Assembly (NCBI GenBank): GCA_001899395.1
Contig: MOYD01000062.1
Coordinates: 140,033 to 177,634 of the forward strand
From: Candidatus Gastranaerophilales bacterium Zag_111
Lineage (GTDB): Bacteria > Cyanobacteriota > Vampirovibrionia > Gastranaerophilales > Gastranaerophilaceae
DNA: 37,602 nt
Direction of reading: 5' to 3'
Shown piece after piece: positions 14,737 through 22,697 of the stretch; positions within the stretch are counted from its first letter, which is position 1; each line of letters opens with the position of its first letter. The position numbers and the translations under genes are program-made. The notes beneath the pieces are model-generated. The model was not told the DNA's origin, made no database searches, and was given only the letters and a program-made list of their open reading frames with translations.

Positions 14737-16035
14737 CTAACTTACATTTTGTAACTCAGCAAACTTTTCCTGCATAGTGGGATTATTTTTCGTTAACCTC
14801 TTTATTGTCAAATCTTCCGCTTTATTATTTGCTAATCTCAAATTATTCTCCGAAGACAACAATGCATCTTTTGTCTTTTGAAGGTGGTCGATTGTTTTGT
14901 CAATTTCTTCAATCGCTGATTTGAATTTTCTGCTCGCCAGTTCATAATTCTTTGAAAACTTATCTTTAAAGTCATTCATCGCAGCTTCAAAGTTTGAAAC
15001 ATCTATATTCTGAGCCTTAACCAACGCCAATTCTTTCCTGTATTCTAAAGAATTCAACGCAGCATTTCTAAGTAAAGTAATAATCGGAATAAAAAATTGC
15101 GGTCTTATTACGTACATCTTAGGATATTTATGCGAAACATCTACAATACCAGAATTATACAATTCACTTTCAGGCTCTAATAAAGATACTAAAACTGCAT
15201 ACTCACAGTTCTTTTCTCTGCGGTCTTTATCCAGTTCTTTTAGGAAATCTTCATTTTTCTTCTTTGTCGAAGTTGTATCCATCTCGTTTTTCATCTCAAA
15301 CATTATTGATATAAATTCACCGCCTTCAGAATCTTTATCTCTATAGATATAATCGCCTTTACTTCCGTTTTTTGCATCATTATCTTTTTCGAAATAAGCG
15401 TTCTGAAATCCTGTTGCACGTAATCTGTTAAACTCAATTTCACAATGCTGTTCAAGAGTTTCGCCGACCATTTTTGTTGAAAGTTTTGCTTTGAAATCCT
15501 TGTAATGTTCGATTTCTTCATCTTTAAAACGTAATTGGTTTTCATACTGGTCTTTTAAGGCTTGTTCACGGAGTTTAAATTCCTTTTCCGCTAACTCACT
15601 TTCATTAGTAAGTTTCAGAATAAAGTTTTCCTGAGCAGCTAATTTATTGCTCATATCTGCCATAATATTTGCGATTTGAAGGTCTTTATCTTTATTAAAG
15701 TTTTTCAATTTGTTTTGAAGTTCTAAAACTTCTTTATCTTTTACAGCAATAAATTCACCGAGTTTTGCTACAAAAGTTTCTTCTTTGGCTTTAATTTCAG
15801 ATTCTAATTCATTTATTTTTGCATCTTTGTCGTTTAATTCTTTGTTAAACTCTTTTTCAAGTTCAAGTTTTGTTAATTTAATCAAGTTGTTTTTATCGTT
15901 CTCAAACTGAATTTCTCTGTTTTTTAATTCTTTTGAAAATTCTTTGTCTTTAACTTGTTTAACTATTGCAGCATAATGGCTTTCATCTACCTGAAAAATT
16001 TCTCCGCATTTAGGACATTTAATTTCGTTTGTCAT
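14737..16035 (-). CDS. DUF2130 nuclease-like protein (cargo)
   Basis: 432 residues from the ATG at 16035, which has AAAGGA at proper spacing; an upstream in-frame ATG at 16053 has none. Order: a CPKCG knuckle at residues 7-11, a long coiled coil (about 30-190), then the DUF2130 core [28 protein letters not shown] (D228) and FEMKNE (E247, K249), and finally helices with [21 protein letters not shown]. The D...ExK pattern fits a PD-(D/E)xK nuclease fold, to which I recall the family being assigned. It is the last gene before the right end of the transposon. DUF2130 proteins are widespread and often stand alone; role unproven, possibly nucleic acid repair or defence. Confidence 0.85.
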   Translation of the reverse strand: MTNEIKCPKCGEIFQVDESHYAAIVKQVKDKEFSKELKNREIQFENDKNNLIKLTKLELEKEFNKELNDKDAKINELESEIKAKEETFVAKLGEFIAVKDKEVLELQNKLKNFNKDKDLQIANIMADMSNKLAAQENFILKLTNESELAEKEFKLREQALKDQYENQLRFKDEEIEHYKDFKAKLSTKMVGETLEQHCEIEFNRLRATGFQNAYFEKDNDAKNGSKGDYIYRDKDSEGGEFISIMFEMKNEMDTTSTKKKNEDFLKELDKDRREKNCEYAVLVSLLEPESELYNSGIVDVSHKYPKMYVIRPQFFIPIITLLRNAALNSLEYRKELALVKAQNIDVSNFEAAMNDFKDKFSKNYELASRKFKSAIEEIDKTIDHLQKTKDALLSSENNLRLANNKAEDLTIKRLTKNNPTMQEKFAELQNVS

Positions 16036-16060
16036 TTTTAATTTTCCTTTCATTTTTTAA

Positions 16061-16094
16061 TTCTTAACTCGCAGGTACCTATTTGAGTTAAGAA
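16061..16094. promoter_or_regulatory. Inverted repeat upstream of DUF2130 gene
   Basis: Perfect 10-bp arms TTCTTAACTC / GAGTTAAGAA separated by 14 bp, in the leader or promoter region of the DUF2130 gene, within the transposon. No U-tract follows on either strand, so it looks like an operator or 5'-UTR hairpin, not a terminator. Confidence 0.45.
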
Positions 16095-16159
16095 AATGAA
16101 ATGGAAAAATTTGCTAGGAAACAAAAATGGTGGAAAATAGGGTTAAATAGAGTAGTGAA

Positions 16160-16201
16160 AACTGTTTTAACCTATTTAGTGGAATTTAGTATATAAGTCC
16201 C
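16160..16201 (-). repeat. Right terminal inverted repeat (42 bp)
   Basis: Reverse complement begins GGGACTTATATACTAAATTC; partner of 7985-8026 with two mismatches. Marks the right end of the transposon. Confidence 0.93.
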
Positions 16202-16209
16202 TTATTTTG
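16202..16209. repeat. Target-site duplication, right copy (TTATTTTG)
   Basis: Identical to 7977-7984. Removing 7985-16209 restores an uninterrupted spacer between tRNA-Gln and the next gene. Confidence 0.9.
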
Positions 16210-16226
16210 TAAGCTCTGTATCAGTT

Positions 16227-16559
16227 TTAAATATTGGTATTTATACTTGTTTTAGATAATTTTGCAGCCTTTTTAATTTTTATTGCCCGTCGTCTTATTG
16301 GTTGCAGTTCAAACAAATGCCTGGATGCTTTTCCTATACTTCTAAGAAATAGTGTACCAAGCATTGAAGTTATTCCGATATCGGAAACATCCCAATGTGG
16401 CATTCTCAATACTTCCGCTCCGGCAGCCAATCCAGACCAAAAACCTAAATCCATATTACGGTTATATTTTGCCCGAACAGTGTTTTTTGTAAAATATCGA
16501 ATTACTTTTGTTTCAAATTTTGGAGAGATTCTTAACATATTTTTATTAAAAATAAACAT
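16227..16559 (-). CDS. Small basic protein, unknown
   Basis: 110 residues, basic, with a patterned core FETKVIRYFTKNTVRAKYNRNMDLGFWSGLAAGAEVLRMPHWDVSD, followed by a short hydrophobic helix (IGITSMLGTLFLRSI) and a K/R-rich tail. I recognise no family. The opposite strand also carries an open frame of similar length, but this one reads as a balanced protein and lies on the same strand as the adjacent tRNA and XRE gene. No strong ribosome-binding site; a start at the internal ATG 21 bases in is possible. The transposon inserted 18 bp beyond its stop codon. Confidence 0.55.
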   Translation of the reverse strand: MFIFNKNMLRISPKFETKVIRYFTKNTVRAKYNRNMDLGFWSGLAAGAEVLRMPHWDVSDIGITSMLGTLFLRSIGKASRHLFELQPIRRRAIKIKKAAKLSKTSINTNI

Positions 16560-16595
16560 TAAATTTTTTGCTATTACTAAATAATAAAATTATCA

Positions 16596-16805
16596 TTAAT
16601 CAAGCATTTCAGACAACTTCACTCCAAGTGCATCCGCTATCTGTTTTGCCTGGCGGATATTAATACATCTGCGAGCAAGTTCATATTTTCCAATGGTAGA
16701 TTTATCTAATCCGACTTCAAACCCCAATTCTTCCTGTGATAAACCTTTCGCAAGCCGTATTTTATGCAAATTTTTACCGAATATTTTACAAATATCTTTA
16801 CTCAT
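16596..16805 (-). CDS. Small XRE-family regulator
   Basis: 69 residues from the ATG at 16805. An upstream in-frame start at 16847 would put the operator palindrome in the coding region and is unlikely. Almost the whole protein is a helix-turn-helix: FGKNLHKIRLAKGLSQEELGFEVGLDKSTIGKYELARRCINIRQAKQIADALGVKLSEML, recognition helix DKSTIGKYE. It is divergent from a pilin-like gene, and the gap contains two inverted repeats and a plus-strand promoter, so it likely represses both genes. This mirrors the arrangement at 3089-4172, though the regulators differ in sequence. Confidence 0.9.
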   Translation of the reverse strand: MSKDICKIFGKNLHKIRLAKGLSQEELGFEVGLDKSTIGKYELARRCINIRQAKQIADALGVKLSEMLD

Positions 16806-16825
16806 ATTGTTTATTGTGCTATAAT
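16797..16825 (+). promoter_or_regulatory. Promoter of pilin-like gene 2
   Basis: TTTACT (16797-16802), exact 17-bp spacer, TATAAT (16820-16825). The -10 box lies inside the inverted repeat at 16816-16834 and the promoter overlaps the start of the divergent XRE gene, so occupation of the repeat would block RNA polymerase. Confidence 0.6.
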
Positions 16826-16834
16826 AATTAGCAC
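16816..16834. promoter_or_regulatory. Operator candidate, GTGCTA-N7-TAGCAC
   Basis: Perfect 6-bp arms around an AT-rich core that contains the pilin promoter's -10 hexamer. Probable binding site for the adjacent XRE protein. Confidence 0.6.
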
Positions 16835-16839
16835 ATGTC

Positions 16840-16856
16840 GTAGACATAGCGTCTAC
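16840..16856. promoter_or_regulatory. Operator candidate, GTAGAC-N5-GTCTAC
   Basis: Perfect 6-bp inverted repeat about 10-25 bp past the predicted pilin transcription start; a second possible repressor site or an RNA hairpin in the 5' leader. Confidence 0.55.
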
Positions 16857-16904
16857 TAGATCATCTAAAAATAACGTTATTAAAGGTTGAAAGGGGTATT
16901 ATTT

Positions 16905-17609
16905 ATGCTTAAAATATTTACTACAAAAAACTTAAAAAATAAAAATTGTGGTTTTACACTTGCAGAAGTATTAATTACACTTGGAATTATTGGGGTAGTT
17001 GCAGCATTAACAATTCCGGGACTTATGAATGCCTACAAAGCTCACAGATTACATTCTCAGTTTTTAAAAGCCTACTCTACAGCACAGCAAGTATTTAAAC
17101 AAATGGAAGCTGATGACGTATCATTAGATCCTTCAACATATCCAACAGGTACTTTTTACAAAACATTCGGTCAATATTTGCAAGCTCCTCAATTTTGTTA
17201 TAGAAACGACGATAACACACAATGTTTTTCAGGAACATCAAGCAGTCAGCAGTATATTTCATTAGACGGGAACGCAACCGTACGATACAGCTGGTTTGAT
17301 GATGGTCAGATAGCTTTGCAAGACGGTTCATTGTTTTTGATTGAAAATTATACAAATACAAATCAATTATGGGTATCTGTTGATATAAACGGATTTAACA
17401 ACAAGCCTAATCGCTGGGGATATGATTTATTTACTTTTGAGTTTTTAGACGGGGAACTTAGGACAATGGGCGATAAAGAGACAAAATACAATAACATAGA
17501 CAAATATTGCAACCATGAAAAATCCCATGCTTTAAACGGTATAGCATGCGCGCATGAAGCAAAAGTCAAATCAGACTATTTCAAAAAACTTATAAAAGAA
17601 TTCAAATAA
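16905..17609 (+). CDS. Type IV pilin-like prepilin protein 2
   Basis: 234 residues from the ATG at 16905, which follows AAGGGG at good spacing (the frame opens at a TTG at 16887). Leader of about 16 basic residues, cleavage at CG|FTLAEVL with glutamate at mature position 5, then the hydrophobic helix LITLGIIGVVAALTIPGL. The globular part includes FCYRNDDNTQCFSG and, near the end, DINGFNNKPNRWGYDLFTF, a motif shared with the pilin-like protein at 3089-3784; the last part has two more cysteines (YCNHEK, IACAHE). Same class of processed inner-membrane or fibre protein. The gene is monocistronic and divergent from an XRE repressor. Confidence 0.92.
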   Translation: MLKIFTTKNLKNKNCGFTLAEVLITLGIIGVVAALTIPGLMNAYKAHRLHSQFLKAYSTAQQVFKQMEADDVSLDPSTYPTGTFYKTFGQYLQAPQFCYRNDDNTQCFSGTSSSQQYISLDGNATVRYSWFDDGQIALQDGSLFLIENYTNTNQLWVSVDINGFNNKPNRWGYDLFTFEFLDGELRTMGDKETKYNNIDKYCNHEKSHALNGIACAHEAKVKSDYFKKLIKEFK

Positions 17610-17664
17610 AATTTAGCAAAATTTATTTTCTCCGGTTTTATAATATAATAATCTAGGAGAACCT

Positions 17665-18153
17665 ATGTCTATTTCAAAAATTTATCAAACAGCAGTAGAA
17701 AAAGGCGGACAAATTTTAACAGACGGACGAGTTTATACAAAACGCCCTTCAATTCGTGTGCCAAACCGCACTATTGAACGTTTTATCGAGCCTAACGGTA
17801 ATTATCTTATTCTGATAAACCAAGAAGGGGTTTTAACAAAAAGAATATACAAATACCATCTTAACAACAATTCTACATTAACAGACAGTTGGGATTTCAT
17901 AAAAAACAGAGGTGTGCATTTAAGCACGGTTATAACTAACCAGGGAAAATCTTTTATGAGCAGAGTATTTGACAAAGTTGGAGAATTAAAGATTAAACAA
18001 GACGGCGTTATCTACATGCACCACAAAGGAAACCCTGACAGATACATAACAGATGTAAAAACACTTAACGGAATAACTTCAACACCAAAACCTTTCAGTC
18101 CAATGGGTTGGCTTAATAACGAATTCTACAAATACTTTAACAGGGAAAACTAA
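17665..18153 (+). CDS. Unknown small cytoplasmic protein
   Basis: 162 residues with TAGGAG before the ATG and a TATAATATAAT-type -10 stretch in the short gap upstream. Beta-rich with repeated short strands (NYLILINQEGVLTKRIYKY, ELKIKQDGVIYMHHKG). No signal peptide, membrane segment or known motif. Its stop overlaps the stop of the convergent nif3-like gene by 4 bases. Gene call is firm, function unknown. Confidence 0.75.
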   Translation: MSISKIYQTAVEKGGQILTDGRVYTKRPSIRVPNRTIERFIEPNGNYLILINQEGVLTKRIYKYHLNNNSTLTDSWDFIKNRGVHLSTVITNQGKSFMSRVFDKVGELKIKQDGVIYMHHKGNPDRYITDVKTLNGITSTPKPFSPMGWLNNEFYKYFNREN

Positions 18154-18845
18154 ATCTGTTCAAATGGTGATTTTTCCTGAGCATAAACGATTTCAACACC
18201 TTTACCTATAAGATTTTTTATAACAGGAAGGATTAAAATTTCTGCCTCAAAATGTCCGATATCGTAAACAACGATTTCTGCCTCAAGAGCTGTATGAAAT
18301 TTTAAATCTCCGGTTACTAAAACATTTGCACCAAGTTTTTTGGCGTCGTTTATAAACTCTGAGCCGCTGCCTGCACAAAATGCAACTCGTTGTACTGATT
18401 TTATACCTTTGTTATTTATAATACGCGCGTTTGGCGATATTTGTGCAAGTATACTTGAAAAATCTTCAATCTGCACCTGTTTGCCAAAATCAATCATGCG
18501 TAAGAATTCGTGTGCACAGTCAACTGAATATTTTTCAAGTCCTAAAGTTTGGATTATTGTGTCTGTTGTGCCCCCTTGGGCTTTATCAAGGTTTGTGTGT
18601 GCACTGTAGATATCAATATCTGCCCAATCAAGAGGGACAAAGAAAAGTGGATGATGAGAAATTATCATGTCACAATTTTGATTTCTTGCCTGATTTACAA
18701 CATCTTGAGTTGGAGTGAGGCAAAGCATTATTTTATGAACTTCGTTTGTTGAGGTTTCTACAGCAAACCCGCTTGCATCCCAAGCTTCTGCGGTCTCAGG
18801 CGGTGCAAAATTTTCAATTTTGGTTGTGATTGTGTATTTGTTCAT
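18150..18845 (-). CDS. Nif3-like dinuclear metal centre protein
   Basis: 231 residues from the ATG at 18845 (GAGGG precedes it; the frame extends to a GTG at 18872). NIF3 family features: N-terminal FAPPETAEAWDASGFAVE, the metal ligands in CDMIISHHPLFF, AHTNLDKAQGGTTD, and C-terminal TGDLKFHTALEA and DIGHFEAE. These histidines and acids bind two metal ions. The family is assigned as a GTP cyclohydrolase I-type/NIF3-like protein by similarity, but a physiological reaction is not settled. Its start is 27 bp after the coaBC stop, so it is the downstream member of the gmk-coaBC operon. Slightly shorter than usual (about 250). Confidence 0.9.
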   Translation of the reverse strand: MNKYTITTKIENFAPPETAEAWDASGFAVETSTNEVHKIMLCLTPTQDVVNQARNQNCDMIISHHPLFFVPLDWADIDIYSAHTNLDKAQGGTTDTIIQTLGLEKYSVDCAHEFLRMIDFGKQVQIEDFSSILAQISPNARIINNKGIKSVQRVAFCAGSGSEFINDAKKLGANVLVTGDLKFHTALEAEIVVYDIGHFEAEILILPVIKNLIGKGVEIVYAQEKSPFEQI

Positions 18846-18872
18846 GGATTTTCCCTCACACGCTTGCGCCAC

Positions 18873-20063
18873 TTATTTGCTAATCAGCTCTAAAATTTTG
18901 CGTGCAATAACGCGTTTTGGAGCTTTATCAAGTTTTATTATAGCGCCTGAATAGTCCAAGATTGTGACTTCGTTATCATCAGATGAAAATCCTATATCAC
19001 TTCGAGAAATATCGTTTGCTACAAGAAAGTCACAGCCTTTTTTGTTAATCTTTTCTTTTGCATTTTGTAAAAGGTTTTCAGTCTCAGCGCAAAAACCAAC
19101 GATTAGAGGTTTGTCTAAAGAATTATGCGCTCGTCGCTCACATAAACCGGCAAGGATGTCCGGATTTTTGACAAGCTCAAGTGTCAACACATCACTTTCG
19201 CCCTTTTTAATCTTTTGAGCGCACATTTCTTTTACTCTGTAATCAGCAACCGCTGCTGCCATAATTATTATATCAGACGTGTCAAATTCATTATCAAGAG
19301 CGGATTGCATATCAAGTGCAGATTTAACCTTGACAATCTTATACGGTGCCTCAAAGTCTTTGGTCGTAATCAAAACCACCTCAGCACCCATATCAGCAGC
19401 GTTATTTGCAAGAGCAAAGCCCATTTTGCCGGAGGAATAATTAGAAATATACCGGACAGGGTCAATATCTTCAATTGTCCCGCCGGAGGTGATTACAACC
19501 TTTTTGCCTTTTAATTTATCACTGCATTTTAAGGCTTCAACAACGGCATCAAATATCTTATCAAGCCTGCAAAGTCTTCCCTTGCCAAGATAACCGCATG
19601 CTAAAAATCCGCTGTCCGGCTCCAGAATTTCTATACCGCGGGATTTTAAAATCGAGAGATTTTTCTGAACTGCAGCATTATTCCACATATTACAGTTCAT
19701 AGCAGGCGCTATAATCATTTTTTTGCGAAAGGCGCAAGCAATTGAGGTTAAAAGATTATCAGCAATCCCCTGAGCTATTTTTGAAATCGTATTCGCAGTT
19801 GCAGGCGCGATAAGCATAATATCTGCTTCATCAGCAAGCGAAATGTGCTCAGGTTTCCAGCTTTTTACATCAAATTCTTCAACGTAAACTTCGTTTTGGC
19901 TAAGATTTTGCAGAGTAAGTTTTGTGACAAAGTTCAAAGCGTTCGGAGTGCAAACGACCTTAACATTTGCACCGGATTTTTTAAACTTGCGGATAAGTTC
20001 GCAAATTTTATATGCTGCAATTCCGCCTGTAATACCGATTAAAATGGTTTTTCCGCTAAGCAT
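18873..20063 (-). CDS. coaBC: Bifunctional phosphopantothenoylcysteine decarboxylase/phosphopantothenate-cysteine ligase
   Basis: 396 residues, usual length. The CoaC half (residues 1 to about 180) starts GKTILIGITGGIAAYK (flavin-binding), has the LIAPATANTISKIAQGIADNLL active-site loop and PAMNCNMW, the conserved motif around the catalytic Asn/Met. The CoaB half shows GKKVVITSGGTIEDIDPVRYISNYSSGKMG (nucleotide binding), IIMAAAVADYR and LVKNPDIL. Together they make 4'-phosphopantetheine from phosphopantothenate and cysteine using CTP and then FMN-dependent decarboxylation, in coenzyme A synthesis. The ATG at 20063 overlaps the gmk stop by 8 bases, so the two are translationally coupled. A longer in-frame start inside gmk is rejected. 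Confidence 0.97.
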   Translation of the reverse strand: MLSGKTILIGITGGIAAYKICELIRKFKKSGANVKVVCTPNALNFVTKLTLQNLSQNEVYVEEFDVKSWKPEHISLADEADIMLIAPATANTISKIAQGIADNLLTSIACAFRKKMIIAPAMNCNMWNNAAVQKNLSILKSRGIEILEPDSGFLACGYLGKGRLCRLDKIFDAVVEALKCSDKLKGKKVVITSGGTIEDIDPVRYISNYSSGKMGFALANNAADMGAEVVLITTKDFEAPYKIVKVKSALDMQSALDNEFDTSDIIIMAAAVADYRVKEMCAQKIKKGESDVLTLELVKNPDILAGLCERRAHNSLDKPLIVGFCAETENLLQNAKEKINKKGCDFLVANDISRSDIGFSSDDNEVTILDYSGAIIKLDKAPKRVIARKILELISK

Positions 20064-20628
20064 GTCCAAGCTCCCTGCGTGTAATTTCTTCAATCTCAGC
20101 AATTGCACGTTCTAAATCATCGTTTACAACAACGTAATCATACTGTTTAGACCGTTCAAGTTCGATTTTTGCTTCTGCAAGACGACGCTGGATAGTTTCC
20201 TCGTCTTCGGTATTTCGCCCGCGTAAGCGTTTTTCTAGTTCTTCAACACCTGCGCCCGGCGGAGCAATGAAAATCAAAACCGCTTCCGGCATTTTTTTCT
20301 TAACTTGTAATGCTCCTTGCGTTTCGATTTCAAGTATTATGTTTAAACCTTCTTCAAATTTTTGTTTAATAAATTTTTTCTTTGTTCCGTAGAAATTGCC
20401 GGCAAACTGAGCAAATTCTAAAAATTTGTCTTCTTTGACCGCTTTTTCAAATTCATCATGGGTCACAAAAAAATAATTAACTCCGTCAACTTCTCCTTGG
20501 CGGGGTTTTCTTGTTGTGCAGGAAACAGACAGAATAAAATTCGCGGCATTTCTCGCCATAAACTCTTTTAAAACAGTGCCTTTACCAACACCTGAACATC
20601 CTGAGATTACAAATAATTTTTTGTTCAT
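20056..20628 (-). CDS. gmk: Guanylate kinase
   Basis: 190 residues, typical length. P-loop FVISGCSGVGKGTV, the GMP-binding region SVSCTTRKPRQGEVDGVNYFFV, and FAGNFYGTKKK, ILEIETQGALQVKK, IFIAPPG in the expected order. Phosphorylates GMP to GDP with ATP. In many bacteria gmk precedes rpoZ and coaBC; here no rpoZ lies between gmk and coaBC. The ATG is followed upstream by a short spacer after the 176-residue unknown gene, so it may share its transcript. Confidence 0.97.
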   Translation of the reverse strand: MNKKLFVISGCSGVGKGTVLKEFMARNAANFILSVSCTTRKPRQGEVDGVNYFFVTHDEFEKAVKEDKFLEFAQFAGNFYGTKKKFIKQKFEEGLNIILEIETQGALQVKKKMPEAVLIFIAPPGAGVEELEKRLRGRNTEDEETIQRRLAEAKIELERSKQYDYVVVNDDLERAIAEIEEITRRELGHA

Positions 20629-20678
20629 AGATTGATTATACTATGAAGATGTGAAAAATAAACAACTAATTAGCAAAT

Positions 20679-21209
20679 TTAACCTTTTACAGCACCCCAT
20701 GCCTTAACATCACCGCGCTCATAACGGATTAGATAGTAACCGCCTGCCGGAACATATTCAATCTCTGCTTCCTGGTAAATGTCTTCCTCTTCTTTTTCAA
20801 CCGGCGGCAAACCTTTGCGTTCACGTTTTTTGTTTGTTTTTGCAATCTCTTTTGCTTGTTTTTTCTCTTTTTTTAGGGTCTTATCATCTTTTGTCACAGC
20901 GTACTTTGACATGTCAATTTCAACCTTGAAAACCGGAATTATCGCAATTGCTTTTTTGCATTCAATCAGGATTAGAAAATCTTTTTCATCAGACAATGCC
21001 AGTTCATAATGTCCGGGGGGAATAACATTTCCATAGGCGTCCCTTATTTCATCGACTAAAGACAAAGTCGGGTAAGTTGATTCACGAAGTGAATACTTGT
21101 AAAACGACTGGCTGCCAACGATTAACCCTGCAGTAATCTGTGGTTCTGTCGGGTAAACCCGTGTTTCAGAGTGCATCATAACATTGTCAACATAAAGCCC
21201 TTCAAGCAT
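20679..21209 (-). CDS. Unknown protein between rnpA and gmk
   Basis: 176 residues, not recognised. Residues 1-100 are beta-rich (LYVDNVMMHSETRVYPTEPQIT, YGNVIPPGHYELALSDEKDFLILIE), followed by a strongly basic helical linker (TLKKEKKQAKEIAKTNKKRERKG) and a short beta tail ending YYLIRYERGDVKAWG. No signal peptide, membrane helix or cysteine pairs. The start shares its A with the rnpA stop region (the genes abut at 21209), so it is translated with rnpA. It occupies the place where yidD/yidC are usually found. Gene call strong; role unknown. Confidence 0.8.
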   Translation of the reverse strand: MLEGLYVDNVMMHSETRVYPTEPQITAGLIVGSQSFYKYSLRESTYPTLSLVDEIRDAYGNVIPPGHYELALSDEKDFLILIECKKAIAIIPVFKVEIDMSKYAVTKDDKTLKKEKKQAKEIAKTNKKRERKGLPPVEKEEEDIYQEAEIEYVPAGGYYLIRYERGDVKAWGAVKG

Positions 21210-21559
21210 TACAATCGCTCCAGTAAAGTTTTTACATTTGATTTAATTTCAACAAAAGATTTTCCAAGTGCCGCGTCTGTTCCAACAAACACCAGCGACA
21301 AATATTTTTGTGAATTTCCTAAACAACCATCTTTAAGCAAAAGCCTGTAACTTTCGCGCATAAGCCGTTTTATTCTGTTCCGTTTAACCGCGCGTTTATG
21401 AACTTTTTTACTCACAACAAACCCGACTTTTGTAGGGTAATCTTCTTTTTTCAAAATACCTGCAAACAAAGTTACTCCACCCTTATGGGAGGAGTTTTTA
21501 ACTTTATATGTAGCTTTAAAAGCAGAACGCTTTTTTAATCTGAATTGTTTTGGTAACAT
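21209..21559 (-). CDS. rnpA: Ribonuclease P protein component
   Basis: 116 residues, usual length. LPKQFRLKKRSAFKATYK at the start, then KVGFVVSKKVHKRAVKRNRIKRLMRESYR, the highly conserved RNR signature that contacts the RNase P RNA, and LVFVGTDAA near the end. Supports 5' processing of tRNA precursors. It follows rpmH by 63 bp, the usual rpmH-rnpA arrangement, and abuts the unknown 176-residue gene. Confidence 0.97.
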   Translation of the reverse strand: MLPKQFRLKKRSAFKATYKVKNSSHKGGVTLFAGILKKEDYPTKVGFVVSKKVHKRAVKRNRIKRLMRESYRLLLKDGCLGNSQKYLSLVFVGTDAALGKSFVEIKSNVKTLLERL

Positions 21560-21622
21560 AAATACCTTACAAATTACCTTAACCCCGTGCCGGCAAAGGC
21601 AACGGGAAAAATTTACCCTGCA

Positions 21623-21775
21623 TTAAGCACGATTTTTAGCAGTGATAGCAAGCTTGTGACGACCGCGAGCTCTGCGTCTGTTGATTACTTCGCGTCCGCC
21701 CGGAGTTGACATTCTTGCTCTAAATCCGCTGACATTCTGTCTTTTTCTTTTTGTTCCTTCTAGTGTACGTCTCAT
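21623..21775 (-). CDS. rpmH: 50S ribosomal protein L34
   Basis: 50 residues, read directly from the minus strand: [20 protein letters not shown], continuing [20 protein letters not shown] and ending [10 protein letters not shown]. Typical small, very basic L34 with the conserved GFRxRMxTxxGR(x)V(I/L)xxRRxxGR core. AAAGGAAAT lies just upstream. The start of the protein, [12 protein letters not shown], is a common variant of MKRTxQPSxxKR. Upstream (21776-21872) is a divergent promoter region shared with proC: a minus-strand TTGACT at 21844-21839 with TATACA at 21823-21818 is a weak candidate (15-bp spacer). Confidence 0.97.
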   Translation of the reverse strand: MRRTLEGTKRKRQNVSGFRARMSTPGGREVINRRRARGRHKLAITAKNRA

Positions 21776-21872
21776 TTTTTTATTTCCTTTTACTATTTAT
21801 TTGTCGTATAATTCAAATGTATAGTAAAAAAACTTAATAGTCAACAAATAATGAAAGGATTGGTTAAATATT

Positions 21873-22679
21873 ATGAAGAAAATCGGTTTTATCGGCTGTG
21901 GAAAAATGGCGGGAGCAATAATTTCAGGGATAAAAAAATCAGACTTAGCCGCAAATTATGACCTTATAGGTTCTGAAATCAACTCAGATATTGCTAAAAC
22001 TGCTTCTGATAGGCTTAACATACCGGTAATTACAGACAATAACGAACTTGTAAAGTCTTCAGACATAATATTTATCGCAACAAAACCTAACAATGTCTCA
22101 GAAGTTCTTGAAAACGTTAAACAAAACATAACACCGGAAAAGCTTGTAGTATCAATTGCAGCAGGCGTAAGCACAAACAAAATAGAAAATATTATACCAA
22201 ATATCAGACTTATTAGAATTATGCCAAACACACCGGCACTTGTAAGCCTTGCTATGTTCGGAGTTTGCAAAGGGACTAACGCAACAGAAAACGACGTTAA
22301 TTTAATTGAAGAACTATTATCCTCAATTGGCAGATGTATAACCGTAGAAGAAAACCAAATGGACATAGTAACCGCGATTTCCGGCTCAGGACCTGCATTT
22401 TTCTATCAGGTAATTGAAGACATGGCTCGAGCAGGTGAAAAATTAGGGCTGGAGTATGAAAAATCACTAATTCTTGCCACACAAACCGCGCTTGGTTCAG
22501 CGCAAATGGTATTTAACAGAGGAGAAACAACTGTTCAAACATTGATTGATAACGTTGCAACAAAAGGCGGATGTACATTCGTTGGAATAAGCGAAATGAA
22601 AGAACAAAACTCCACAAAATTATTTTATGATGTAATTGATAAAACCGCCCAAAAAGCAAACTCACTTGGGGGTAAATAA
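21873..22679 (+). CDS. proC: Pyrroline-5-carboxylate reductase
   Basis: 268 residues, normal length. Dinucleotide-binding motif KIGFIGCGKMAGAIISGI at the start, then IFIATKPNNV, VSIAAGVSTNKIE, RIMPNTPALV, TAISGSGPAFFYQVIEDMARAGEKLGL and TTVQTLIDNVATKGGCT, all conserved ProC blocks. Reduces 1-pyrroline-5-carboxylate to proline with NAD(P)H, the last step of proline synthesis. Divergent from rpmH. ATGAAAGGATTGG provides the ribosome-binding site. A TATAAT at 21807-21812 is a possible plus-strand -10. Confidence 0.97.
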   Translation: MKKIGFIGCGKMAGAIISGIKKSDLAANYDLIGSEINSDIAKTASDRLNIPVITDNNELVKSSDIIFIATKPNNVSEVLENVKQNITPEKLVVSIAAGVSTNKIENIIPNIRLIRIMPNTPALVSLAMFGVCKGTNATENDVNLIEELLSSIGRCITVEENQMDIVTAISGSGPAFFYQVIEDMARAGEKLGLEYEKSLILATQTALGSAQMVFNRGETTVQTLIDNVATKGGCTFVGISEMKEQNSTKLFYDVIDKTAQKANSLGGK

Positions 22680-22697
22680 AAAACATTTACCCTCCAC

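Larger units (their letters stand above)
7985..16201. mobile_element. 8.2-kb IS1595-type (ISXO2-like) transposon with cargo genes
   Basis: The ends are 42-bp inverted repeats (7985-8026 and 16160-16201) matching at 40 of 42 positions, flanked by identical 8-bp direct repeats (TTATTTTG). Inside are an ISXO2-like transposase, its structured RNA leader, an XRE regulator, three zinc-ribbon membrane proteins, an Abi_C-like protein, a DUF2130 protein and two unknown proteins. IS1595-family elements are known to carry passenger genes, and the family makes 8-bp duplications, so boundaries and transposase agree. Intact ORF, intact ends and an unmutated duplication argue for a recent insertion. The target was the gap between the tRNA-Gln promoter and the 3' end of the small gene at 16227-16559. 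Confidence 0.92.

Noticed and set aside
16234-16584. Plus-strand open frame opposite the small basic gene
   Set aside because: Its product is hydrophobic with odd composition, shows no ribosome-binding site, and is fully antisense to a better minus-strand protein.
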